Assembly (NCBI GenBank): GCA_006386115.1
Contig: VFIW01000093.1
Location: 62,001 to 126,000, forward strand
Source: Globisporangium splendens
Taxonomy: Eukaryota > Oomycota > Peronosporomycetes > Pythiales > Pythiaceae
Reading direction: 5' to 3'
Length of the DNA: 64,000 bases
Shown here: in pieces, positions 19,058 to 28,858 of the stretch
Position numbering within the stretch: position 1 is the first letter of the stretch
Layout: every line of letters starts with the position of its first letter
The notes under the pieces: generated by a model
The model's input: the letters and a program-made list of their open reading frames with translations, nothing else
What the model was told of the DNA's origin: nothing
Databases searched by the model: none
Made by a program: the position numbers and the translations under genes

Positions 19058-21325
19058 TCACATTGGCGTGTAGTCTGGTCCGTTGGAGCTCGATCGCGGT
19101 CCATCGGGTGTGTCGATGCTGTGGTTCAATGCGGGCGTTCCTGGCGTCGCCGACGTTGCGCCTGTTCCTGCGTAGGGCAACACTGCGAAGTGGAAGTGGT
19201 GGTTGTGAGGCGGACTCAGTCTCAGCTGCTGCTCGGGGAGCGGGATCGCGTGCAATGGATGCGCAGAGCGATCGAGCGACGTCGGAGGGCGAGTATCCGT
19301 GCCGATACTGACGCTGTGCGCCAAAGGCACACTGTTCTCTTGGTGCGGGGAGAGTCCTTGTCGTCGCCTTGTGCTCATGAGCTGTCGCGTCACTTTGCTC
19401 GGACGGTACATCGATTCCTGCAGGATCGCCGTTGAACTCGCGGCCGAGTGGCTGTACAGCAGCGGTGATGCACCCGAATAATAGTTGTGCCCGCGGTGGT
19501 CTTCCATCATGACGAAGCTCGCTTTCGTGGACCCGGCGATCGATGTCATGCGCATCAGGTCGTGGCCATTGTGCGAAAGCGCGTGGTCAAAGTGCTCGTC
19601 GTGCTCGTCTGCGAGCGCAAGAAGCGTGACAACCTTGCGGTAATCCACTTTGAGATGCCGCAGCTGGAACAGCAGCTTCATGACGCTGTTGAACTTGAAG
19701 AACGACATTTGCAGCCCGATCGCGGCGTTGAGGATCTGGCGCATTTCCTCGACGTCGATCCACCCGGTTTGCAGCGGATCTTTCGCTTCAAACAGTACTT
19801 GAAGGTCGCCGACGACTTTGCCGCGCTCGTGAAGACAATGCTGGATGGAGTCAATGAATTGACTCTGCAGCTTAACCGCTTCCGTGAAATCTGCGATCAC
19901 ATCGCTCAGCGTCCCGACGTGCAGCCGCGACAGACTGCTCACAAGGATGAACTGCCGCAAGATATGAGCCTGCGACAGCAAGTTGATCACCAACGGCAAC
20001 GGGATCATCACAGTTTGCGCGATCCCTATTGCGTGCACGAACGCAGGCAAATAGTACATCATCGATTGCACAAACAGCGCAATGTACAAACCATTCAAGA
20101 CCCAGCACAGCTTGACCGCAAAGTGCCACACACCCCGTGAGAACCCAGGAAGGAGCAGACGCCCCGAGGTACCCGCTGCGTGGCAGTCTTGACTTTCTTG
20201 AGAGTGCTGCTGCTCTGAAGACTGACGCTTCCGTGCTCGCAGCTTCCTGCATGCGGCGACGAGATTAAACCCAGTGTCGTGTTTGGTGATGCTGTGCCGT
20301 TGCTTGTATTGACGCACTTGCTCTTGCTCAAGCACCTCTTCCATTTGCTTGATCGCCTCGGCCGTGATCTCGCTCGCGAGGTTCGTGGATTCTTCAACCG
20401 CGACTTGTTCCAGGCGCTCCATCATCTTGGCACTCGATACGACTCCGGCACGTTGAAGCAACTTTTCTTGAAATCTGCCCAAGCAATACATCGTCGTTAT
20501 GTGGAAGAGCAGAAGAGACCAGACGTAGAACAAGAACGCCACAGCGATCGCAGTGTGATTTTGCGCTAGGGTGATAGCCTCGTCTTCGCCCGCGTCTGAT
20601 CTCCCTCCCTCCTTCTCGATTTTGAACCACTCGCTTTGATTCAAGAGAGCGATAGTCGCATTGAAAGCCCAAGCGACGATGAACACGATGAACCACATAG
20701 GCAGTTCCAAGTCGATCATGTGCGTGATCTGGTTATCTTGTGCCTGTCGAAGGTACTTTGCGAACGGGAAAATCTCGGAGAGTGTGTGTGTGCGAAGAAA
20801 CAAATTCCGCAGGATCCGAGCGCGAATCTGCTCGTCGTACTTGGTCGCCGTCCACCATCGCCGGGCGTAGCTCTGAATACTTAGTTGTCTCTGGTGGGCA
20901 ACTGCGATCGTGAGCAGGTCTTCGCTGCCGATGAGCTCCAGGTTGTCCATATGCTTGTTTTGCGCGCGCAGTCGCAAGAAGATCGTGATCGCTTGGAGGA
21001 TCAGCGCCACAGCCAGGAAGAAAATCGTCATGTCCGCAGAGACAAACGCGACCATCTCTGCACTCGTCTCGACGATGAGACCGGCAGATTTGAGCATCTT
21101 GATCCCGAGACCGAGGAGCCCGAGGATCATCAGTTCACGATACACTTTCGTGATCATCTGGTGGTATTTCACGTGCCGCTCTGCTCGCTTTTCGAACGCG
21201 TGTAGCGACTTCTCGAAGGCCACGACGACAAGCGCCAGGATGGTGAAGTTCAAGAGCATGCGCCATAGCTCGACTTGGTCGCCGACGCGAAACAATGGGG
21301 ACGCCTCCTCCTCCTCCTCCGCCAT
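19058..21325 (-). CDS. MLO-like multi-pass membrane protein with EF-hand-like loop
   Basis: 755 aa, single exon; the ATG at 21323-21325 begins an acidic N-terminus. The first helix and following loop read ALVVVAFEKSLHAFEKRAER and then VYRELMILGLLGLGIKML, the signature start of plant MLO proteins (FEKSLHALEK...EELMLLGF). About seven hydrophobic segments follow, including MTIFFLAVALILQAITIFL, MWFIVFIVAWAFNATIALL, AIAVAFLFYVWSLLLF and a paired segment around LNGLYIALFVQSMMYYLP. After the last helix comes DPLQTGWIDVEE (about residue 511), which fits an EF-hand loop (D1, G6, I8, E12). The C-terminal tail of about 170 aa is low-complexity, rich in His, Ser and Pro. Plant MLO proteins bind calmodulin and act as Ca2+ channels; a Ca2+-linked role here is inferred only. 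Confidence 0.65.
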   Translation of the reverse strand: MAEEEEEASPLFRVGDQVELWRMLLNFTILALVVVAFEKSLHAFEKRAERHVKYHQMITKVYRELMILGLLGLGIKMLKSAGLIVETSAEMVAFVSADMTIFFLAVALILQAITIFLRLRAQNKHMDNLELIGSEDLLTIAVAHQRQLSIQSYARRWWTATKYDEQIRARILRNLFLRTHTLSEIFPFAKYLRQAQDNQITHMIDLELPMWFIVFIVAWAFNATIALLNQSEWFKIEKEGGRSDAGEDEAITLAQNHTAIAVAFLFYVWSLLLFHITTMYCLGRFQEKLLQRAGVVSSAKMMERLEQVAVEESTNLASEITAEAIKQMEEVLEQEQVRQYKQRHSITKHDTGFNLVAACRKLRARKRQSSEQQHSQESQDCHAAGTSGRLLLPGFSRGVWHFAVKLCWVLNGLYIALFVQSMMYYLPAFVHAIGIAQTVMIPLPLVINLLSQAHILRQFILVSSLSRLHVGTLSDVIADFTEAVKLQSQFIDSIQHCLHERGKVVGDLQVLFEAKDPLQTGWIDVEEMRQILNAAIGLQMSFFKFNSVMKLLFQLRHLKVDYRKVVTLLALADEHDEHFDHALSHNGHDLMRMTSIAGSTKASFVMMEDHRGHNYYSGASPLLYSHSAASSTAILQESMYRPSKVTRQLMSTRRRQGLSPHQENSVPLAHSVSIGTDTRPPTSLDRSAHPLHAIPLPEQQLRLSPPHNHHFHFAVLPYAGTGATSATPGTPALNHSIDTPDGPRSSSNGPDYTPM

Positions 21326-22479
21326 GCTGCGCTCTCGGCAAAGCTACGAATAAATGATTATGAAAGCGGTGCAGCGAGCAAGAAAACGGACGAGGAGGGC
21401 GACGCTTCCCGCCTCATTTGTTTATGCGCGCACGCATGTTGGCTCGTGGCCGCGAGTTGAATTGAACTTTCTATCGGATCGGCCGCATGGCGCGCACTCC
21501 GCTGCTGCTGGGCGATAATAATAGCGCCCCGCTCTCTACGTCAGGAACGACCAAGCCATCCATCAGTGCTGTCTCCATTTCCGAATATTCTCAACAACTG
21601 AATGATGATGCGACGGATGGGATCAGAAAGGCTTTATGCAGAGTGTCTGAATATGGGAAACTCTGGTGAAGAAAGCATCCTGCGAGATCCCGCTCAAGCC
21701 AAGCTCAATAAAGCTTGGCATGTCTCGACTTGATTCTGGCCACTGTCATTAGTGGGTGTGGAATGAAGTACCCACTCGTTGACACGAGACAGGACGCCAA
21801 CACACGATCGTGCTGCGAGGCTTTTACTGTGCCGCTGGCATTCAACCGAGCTCAAAAGTTTTCCAGCCAAGCGTGGCGGTCATTATCAGCTGATCGCACA
21901 GCAGCTTGGATGCATTTGCCGGCGTCAGCACGTTAATAACCAGTTTTTCTGAAGATTAGCGCTTCCGCATCTGGGGGAGACACACCTCTGACGTGTGGAC
22001 GATCTCAGCGACTGCCACGAACAACTGAAGACCAGCTCAGTGTCTGGTATTACAACCGCTCTCACGCGAAGGCAGCTTCCCGATTGATTTGAGGAAGAGC
22101 TGTGAGCACGCGCGTCGCTGCCTCGTACGTTTGGATGCTGCGAGAACGAAGAAGATCGAGTCAAATGTGACCGCTGTCCAATTCCACGCTCGACTCTTGG
22201 AATCGCCAGCATGACGACAACAACAACCGCACTTCTCCTCGATGAATGTAAAAGATCGAGAGCCTTCTGCACTAGTTTTTCATTCTGCTGGCGATGCACA
22301 GAATGATAAAGCGCTCTTTCCACGACTTTGGACCTTCGTACAAGTCTGTCTATTCGCGAGACCGCTCCAGCGTGGTCATCAGTAAAATCACCACTATGGC
22401 TGGTACGGTCAAGACTCAAGACACGAATTTTCACACAGGAGCGCAAGCTTGAACACGAACCAGAAGGTCAGCTGCAGAA

Positions 22480-23190
22480 TGCTGTCGGTACATATGTACG
22501 GACTCGGCAATGCAGGGGACTGAAACCAAAGCTCTGTTGCCGATATTGGATCCACAATGGATAGATCTGTTTAACGAATGGGCAGCGTTTTCGACGACGA
22601 CACTGTGCAGGCTCACGTCCCATCACGAGCCACTGGGGTTGGTTTTTCCGAGATGCGCACCGCTGAGTCGCGTCGACTGTTACCCGTGATTCTTTGCGCG
22701 ATTCTCTCGACTGTCGCCTTTACTGTCCACTTTTTGGATGCGCGTAGACGAAAAGGAAGTCGGAGGACGTGCAAAGCTTGGAGAGCAGGCGACGGTACGA
22801 GCAGCACGTTTACCAGAGCGAGAGTACACTCATGCAGCTCAGTCCAGCGATTGCCGCCAGCGAAGCTGTTTTGAATACGAACCACTATGTAGATGTGCTT
22901 GCGATTCGATATTCGGACCGCCAGTGTTAGCATCGTTGCCGTGGTGTTGACGAGGATGTCTTTCACAGTGACCACGTGTGCATTCATCGTGACGAGCTCA
23001 TGCTGTTGTCCGGCATCGATCGCATCGAGAATGACTCCAGTGCCATCAGTCAACTTTAGAGACGCAAAAGCTCATGTTCAGGTCGCAGTTGACACCAACT
23101 GTGAGAAGAAATTCACGCGTTGTGCTGATGAAAGGAACTACTTCAGCCCCGGTGCTTTGCTGGCCATCCGCCGTGCTGAGCTTGTTTGAT
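22480..23190 (+). pseudogene. Possible degraded gene, family unknown
   Basis: Successive coding-like pieces in different plus-strand frames, including a membrane-helix-like LLPVILCAILSTVAFTVHF followed by a basic RRRK, then LMQLSPAIAASEAVLNTNHY and later VQVAVDTNCEKKFTRCADER. Stops and frame changes interrupt it throughout. It could be a decayed gene or chance; no homologue was recognised. Confidence 0.25.
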
Positions 23191-26100
23191 GCACGGCTGC
23201 TTTCTCGGGCGTCACCAAAACCTGCGAGTCCGTTTTCCAGCGATGCTTTATCGAGAAACACAACTCAACGACGCGATTTGACCGACCTGAAAGCTGTGCT
23301 TTGTCCACGCAAATGCAACAGTAGCTGCAAAGTTCACATCATACCAAGCGCTCTGCCCACGCGAAGAAACGGAGCTTTAGGCACAGCTCCTTCGTGAAAT
23401 GCGCGAAAGGATGCAAGTGGGTTGCCCACTGCAGATGCTGTTTGAATCATTTTGCTTGTTTGATTGCACTGTTTGAAGTAAACGCATCGAGAATCTCAAG
23501 CATTTCAGCGGCTGCAGTGTTGAAAACGCGATTGTGCCACTTGATGTAAGCACGCGTTCTCCCATGATCTGGAACTTTTCAGCCATCTTGTGCTGGGATC
23601 TCGCCATCATCCAAACAACATCACCATTTGGACGGCACCTCCTCGATACGCTGGTGGTGATGACGGTGTCTAAGACTGTTGCGGTAGCATCACATGCTCC
23701 GCATTCGCGCGGCACGCAATGGAGAGAAGAGCTGCATGGTGCTGGAAATTGAAACTTCATCTCGTCCGGTTGATGCAATAAGTATTGGCTTGAGACCACT
23801 CAACTTGTCGCAATTGCATCAGCTCTTCAGCTTTTCGTTCGCGGATTCTGGGAGATAGCATTGCACAAACCGTTCCAAATGTTGAGACCGAAACACTCTT
23901 TGCAACTAGTTTCACGTGTGCAAGTGAGTAGTTTGAAATGCAGATCCTTGCAAGAGTTCAAATCACTGGACAGTACAACGCTCGCACACATCCAAAGCTC
24001 ATTCCCCAAGCACCAAGGTCGGACAGGAGAGCGCCATTTTCGCTACAGTCAAAATCATGCGACACAGCCATTGCTTGTTTGCCCAGATCGTTGATGCGGA
24101 TCGCGTTTGCAGTGCAAATTGCGTCTCTCATATCCGCACAAATCTGCGGATGACTGGCAAGCGTTGCGCGCGCAGTCATCCAGCGTCGCGCCGCACACAA
24201 CACTGCAATAATTTGAGTCACTTCTGACGCTCCCACATCACAAACACACACGCAGAGACAAACACGGGCACTTGGCGGCCAAGTCTGACACACGTCGTCC
24301 TGATGCATCGCAGTGATGACTGTGTGTCCGACGGATCTCAGGTGCGGTGCATTTCCAATGTGCGCGCTCAGTCGATCGTCTCGTTGTCGAGATTGTGGAC
24401 ACGGGCAGCCAGGCAGATAGACGCTTATGAGGAGAACACAACAACAAAGAATATTCAGGTGCGGATGGTTGGAGCTGAACTTCAAATTTGAGGTTGACGC
24501 TCACAAAAATGTACACGCTGCGAATGGAATAGTGCCGTTTGCAGCGAATGGGAGCAGACAGTTAGAAATACCCAAAGTACTCTAGGCTCTACCACTTTCA
24601 TGACGACATTGTCTGCGATCTCCTGCCTCCCCACACACTACGCCATTGCAAGCTAAATCGGCAAACTAAACGTCAGTTGGACCTTCGCACCAACACACCT
24701 AAAAGCCAAAAGTCCAACGCATGTTCGTCCTTTCGATGTACTACTTGGCGCATTTGGATCTGTTGCGAATGCATGTCGAAATAGCCGACCCAAGCGTTCA
24801 AATCTAGCCGATCACGCGGTCCTATAGCATCACCATTCCTTGACAATGAAAAAAGAAAGCTTTCGAAGAGTACTAACCGAATTGCTGAGTCTTCTTTCTC
24901 AGCAGCGTCGTGCTGAGACCAACTGCGGATGGAAGAGAACAAGCAAATGAAACAAGCGCAGCAGCTTTTTCTCGAAACCCAGATGCGATGCCTGAGACCT
25001 GGGTAAACGCAACGTTGGTGGGAGAGCTGGCTGCTTGGGTGAAAACTGGAATGATACAGTGAGGACGACCCGGTTGCGTCTACAGCGTCGAGGTCGCTGC
25101 ACCTATGGTGAAATATTTATCTGAACCAGTTTGTGTTAGTCAGTACAACACAACAATACAAAACCTCCAGGCACGCCACAGTTCGCACCGCTTTTGCGCA
25201 CATTAGGGAAAATTAGTCACGACTTCCAGTTCTTCCCCCAAAAGCTCTTGAAGATTCGAGTGGAGGTCCAAATGAAATAGCGGAGCCCGTAGATAGGAAA
25301 CTGTTAAATGCTCCTCGCAAGACCACCGATTTCCGTGGTGCGCATGCGCTGAAACCACAGCGGTGTTCACAATCGCTGGCGCGCGAACGCTTCGTGCATA
25401 AACATTAGTGGTTGTATACGCAGACAACACAAGTCTGTGTGTTTGCGAGGGATACATGATTTTCGACAGGACCATTTTTGCATAAAACCAAGTCTCCAGG
25501 TCCAGCGGAGATTGTTATTGCGCTGTTACAGAGAAGGAGCACTGCATTATCACACAGAAGCCAGTGGCGGTGGAATTTTCGCTCAAATGCGCTGTTGAGA
25601 TGCAAACATGAGCGCTGTTCGTTGCTTCCTCCGCAAGCGCGAGTGCTTTGCTTTAGGCGATGCTGAGTGCAAGTCTTGCACACAGACGCTCCCTCTAGAC
25701 TGCACAGAGCATTTGACAACAGTATATCAATTATTACATTCCATGACGCCATACAATAACGGCTGAAATGCACAATTGCAGTCATCGACATTGATATTCG
25801 AGAGGTCCTTATTGAAAGGTTCGTTGTGGATCTCGGAGTGGAGTTCTTTTTCACTTTGCTCAGTTTCCACATGACGTTCATGGTTCTTGAGCTGAATGCT
25901 GCGTGGCGCCATTACTCACAAGAGTGCACCCAATGAAGAGGAGCTCAGTCTCCGCACCACCAAGCGCAAGCATCAAAATGCGAGTGCGGATGAGTTCGGT
26001 AGTGGGGGATGGGAGTCGCTCCAGATTCAATCAGAATCCATAACATCCGTTCACCTCATCTCGATCATCGCATTGGCAGCGTGCGCAGTCATACAATGCG

Positions 26101-26339
26101 AGTCTCGTCGTGTATCCTGAGTGTGTGGTTCAAAAAACGGCGTCGTTAATGGGAAACGAAGTGGGTAACTGAAACGAGTCAGCAGCCCCGCGAGAGGTGA
26201 TCGAGCGGTTCAGCGAAAGCCAGAAGCCGTGCGTCGTGCGCTCAAATCCTCCGTTCTTTATCACGCGGTCTCATCGAAAGTTGACAAAGCGCTTTCGTGT
26301 TAATACGTACATGACGCGCTTCTCCTGATGAATCAACAG

Positions 26340-26365
26340 TTTTGTTTTGTTTTGTTTTGTTTTGT
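26340..26365. repeat. (TTTTG)5 microsatellite
   Basis: Five tandem copies of TTTTG in a gene-free region. Confidence 0.9.
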
Positions 26366-27922
26366 GTTTTTCTGGTTTATCTGTTTTGAAGGTGCCGACC
26401 CACTCACTTCAAGCAGCTCAATGCCACTCTTACCCACGCAGTCAGCAGCGCAGGAAAAGGCAGCGAACTGGTTCAAGTGAGTCGCGTTCCTGCTGCTCAC
26501 TTTGATGACCCAACTTGATGAGAGCATCCAACAAAGTGCACTGCTGACCATACTGAGATCAAGTGGTTGCTTTGTGATGGCAGCGGCTCTTCTCGTGCGA
26601 CGGCATCAGCCATCAGTGGGACAATTCTCGGCATGAGATGCACTCATAAGCAAGTGACAACATGCCGAAGGTGCAGAAAGATTGCGCAGAAGCGCCGGTG
26701 CCGCGTTGGTACGATTGGCGCAAGCCGTCAGTCAGCAAAGGAAGGAATATCGCTGCGCGTGTGCACCGACGCAGACGCATGAGTGCGCTCGCTCATATTT
26801 GCGAAGAGCTCATCCCAGTTTTGCTGAGGCAAGCAACAGGATGTCAAAAGTGTAAAAGGTTGACAAGCAAAGCGCCTCATAAAAAAGTACGCTCCCCTGA
26901 TTTGTTCACACTCTGTTCGCGCATCTACTGATTTACAGATACATTGTGTGCCGCAAACGTTTACACAAGCAAAAATTGAATTTTTGATTGCGGTGGTTTC
27001 CGACAAGGTCATGTTTTATGCATGCGGGACTCCATGTAGACCAGCGGCGCGTTATGCTGTCGTAAAAGCAAGCACACTGGCAAAATGGGAATGAGAGCCG
27101 CGGTCTGCACACAGAAAGCACGCCAGCGTCACGAGCGCGCGACGCTCGACGCCAACATGTCGCTGGGTCCATGGATCCGTCCGCGATGATTTCGATGTCA
27201 GGTCAATGAGCCTGAGACGCACACCCAAGCATTTCAGCAAGACAACAACCTGTGAACACATCATGCTTGGTGGTTGATGAGATCGCTTGCAATCCGACAA
27301 CTGTTACTTAAGTGCAGGAGGCGAGTGTCGAGTCGAATTTCGATTAGAAGGAGTGGGATTCTCGTGGAGAAAGGATGGGCTCGCAGCTCAAAGTGTTCAG
27401 TGGCATGGATCCCCGCCTCGGATACCCAACAACTCGCGCGGACTCATACAGAATTGACTTTGTACTGTACAAGTAGGCATTGCACGGCTGGTATGGATCT
27501 GTTTTCTTTCTTTGTGCGTGCGGTTTTGCTAACTTGAAGCGCACATCAAGGTGCTGGCGAGCAGCAAGGTACGCACCCGCTTGCTGCTCCCGTATCCATT
27601 TTCCCATACGTTGGACAAGTACGGTAGAGATGATGACCAGATCCGAGCCATTCGCAGATTGTCATCATCTCGTATCCACTATTCCACCTTCCATGCGATA
27701 CGCTCGCTCGAGTGACTTCAAGGTCACCGTAGGATTCGAAAAACCGTCCAAGTATTCACGATCACCAGCTCGATTACAGATCGAGATGAGCGCATGCAAA
27801 CTGGAAAATCTCACTTTGGGCTGCTATTTTACGTAAATTATTCGGATCAATTCACATGCACGCTTTCGTTTTCTTCCTTTGTTCCTACCTGTCTGTTCTA
27901 ACCTATAAATGCGTTAATATAT

Positions 27923-28858
27923 CTACTTGGTGGCAATTTTACTATTGTGACTATCGCAGAACACGCCCCTCCGGATCGTGTTGAAGCACAGCGGCGACTG
28001 GCACTTGCGGCCCCCGCCGTGCGAAAAGCACTTGCCGTTGCCGCGGTCCTTCTTGTCGCAGCCCTCGACCGTGCACGAGCGCACGCCGCCGTGCAGGTAG
28101 CAGTAGCCGTTGCGCTGCGTCCCCTTCTCGCAGCCTTCGTGGAGGCACCGCTTGCCGCCGCCATGCGCGCGGCAGAAACCACCGCCCTGGGAGCTCTTGG
28201 CGCAGCCGTCAAAGTTGCAGCGCGCGCCGCCGCCGTGGCCCTTGCACAGTCCGTTCGATTGCGCGCGCTTGTCGCAGTTGTCCTTGTGGCACGGCTTGCC
28301 CTTGATCCAGCGGCCGTCCTTGTTAAGGAACGTGCCGGGCTTGCGGATGCACGGCATCTTGATCGACGACGTCGGGATAGAGATGGTCATCTTGCCGAGC
28401 GGCGCGGTCATCGCCATCGATGACGACGCGTCCATGAGGACGAGGGGGGTCGGTGGCTTGGTGCGCACGATGCGCGGGGTCTTGATCGGCTCGCCGTCGA
28501 GACTGCACATGATGGCGTCGACGAGGTCCTGGTCGCCGAACACGGTGCTGAGCGAGCGCGATTTCTCCAAGTGGTCGTTCAGGCCCGGACGGTACTCGAA
28601 GGGCTCGAGCTCGCAGTCGTAGACAACGCATTCACCCATGGCAGCCGACGACACCGGCGTCTCGGTCTTGATGCGCACGCTGCGCACCTGCGCCGCGAGC
28701 GACGGGAGAGCCATTGAGGTGGCCTTGAGTGACGGACGCGAGGAGGTCATGTGGAGCCAGCTGTCCATCGACGCGTCGGACGCGTGCGAGTAGAGTGGCG
28801 GCAACATGGACGTGTCAACCGGCGAGTCCGGGTGGCTGCTCGTGCGCGCGTCAAACAT
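27923..28858 (-). CDS. WRKY19-like zinc-finger protein (short paralogue)
   Basis: 311 aa. The C-terminal 122 residues (about 190-311) are five tandem 24-residue units with spacing C-x4-C-x9-C-x2-H, each usually followed by HGGG and a basic pair (for example CNFDGCAKSSQGGGFCRAH). This array is what oomycete annotations usually call WRKY transcription factor 19-like. No WRKYGQK domain is present, so it is not a WRKY factor in the strict sense. The N-terminal half is Ser/Pro-rich with acidic patches (VVYDCELEPFEYRPGL; LVDAIMCSLDGEP), resembling an activation region. Nuclear, nucleic-acid-binding function is inferred. The ATG at 28856-28858 (MFDARTSSHPDSP) was chosen; the open frame beyond it to 29026 is not protein-like. 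A paralogue lies at 36392-38053 in the opposite orientation. Confidence 0.82.
   Translation of the reverse strand: MFDARTSSHPDSPVDTSMLPPLYSHASDASMDSWLHMTSSRPSLKATSMALPSLAAQVRSVRIKTETPVSSAAMGECVVYDCELEPFEYRPGLNDHLEKSRSLSTVFGDQDLVDAIMCSLDGEPIKTPRIVRTKPPTPLVLMDASSSMAMTAPLGKMTISIPTSSIKMPCIRKPGTFLNKDGRWIKGKPCHKDNCDKRAQSNGLCKGHGGGARCNFDGCAKSSQGGGFCRAHGGGKRCLHEGCEKGTQRNGYCYLHGGVRSCTVEGCDKKDRGNGKCFSHGGGRKCQSPLCFNTIRRGVFCDSHNSKIATK

Larger units (their letters stand above)
21326..27922. other. 6.6-kb gene-poor region with decayed coding fragments
   Basis: No intact gene was found. Around 22480-23190 (+) several protein-like pieces occur in alternating frames (DPQWIDLFNEWAAFSTTTL; LLPVILCAILSTVAFTVHF; LMQLSPAIAASEAVLNTNHY), consistent with a degraded gene. 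At 25763-25845 (+) a piece reads TIAVIDIDIREVLIERFVVD, slightly HORMA-like. At 27540-27720 (+) a piece reads KYGRDDDQIRAIRRLSSSR. None has a start, splice sites or stop that make a gene. No terminal repeats of a transposon were identified by eye. Confidence 0.45.

Noticed and set aside
27923..28858. WRKY domain transcription factor
   Set aside because: Only the zinc-finger array that gives rise to the WRKY19-like label is present; no WRKYGQK core was found in this or the paralogous protein.
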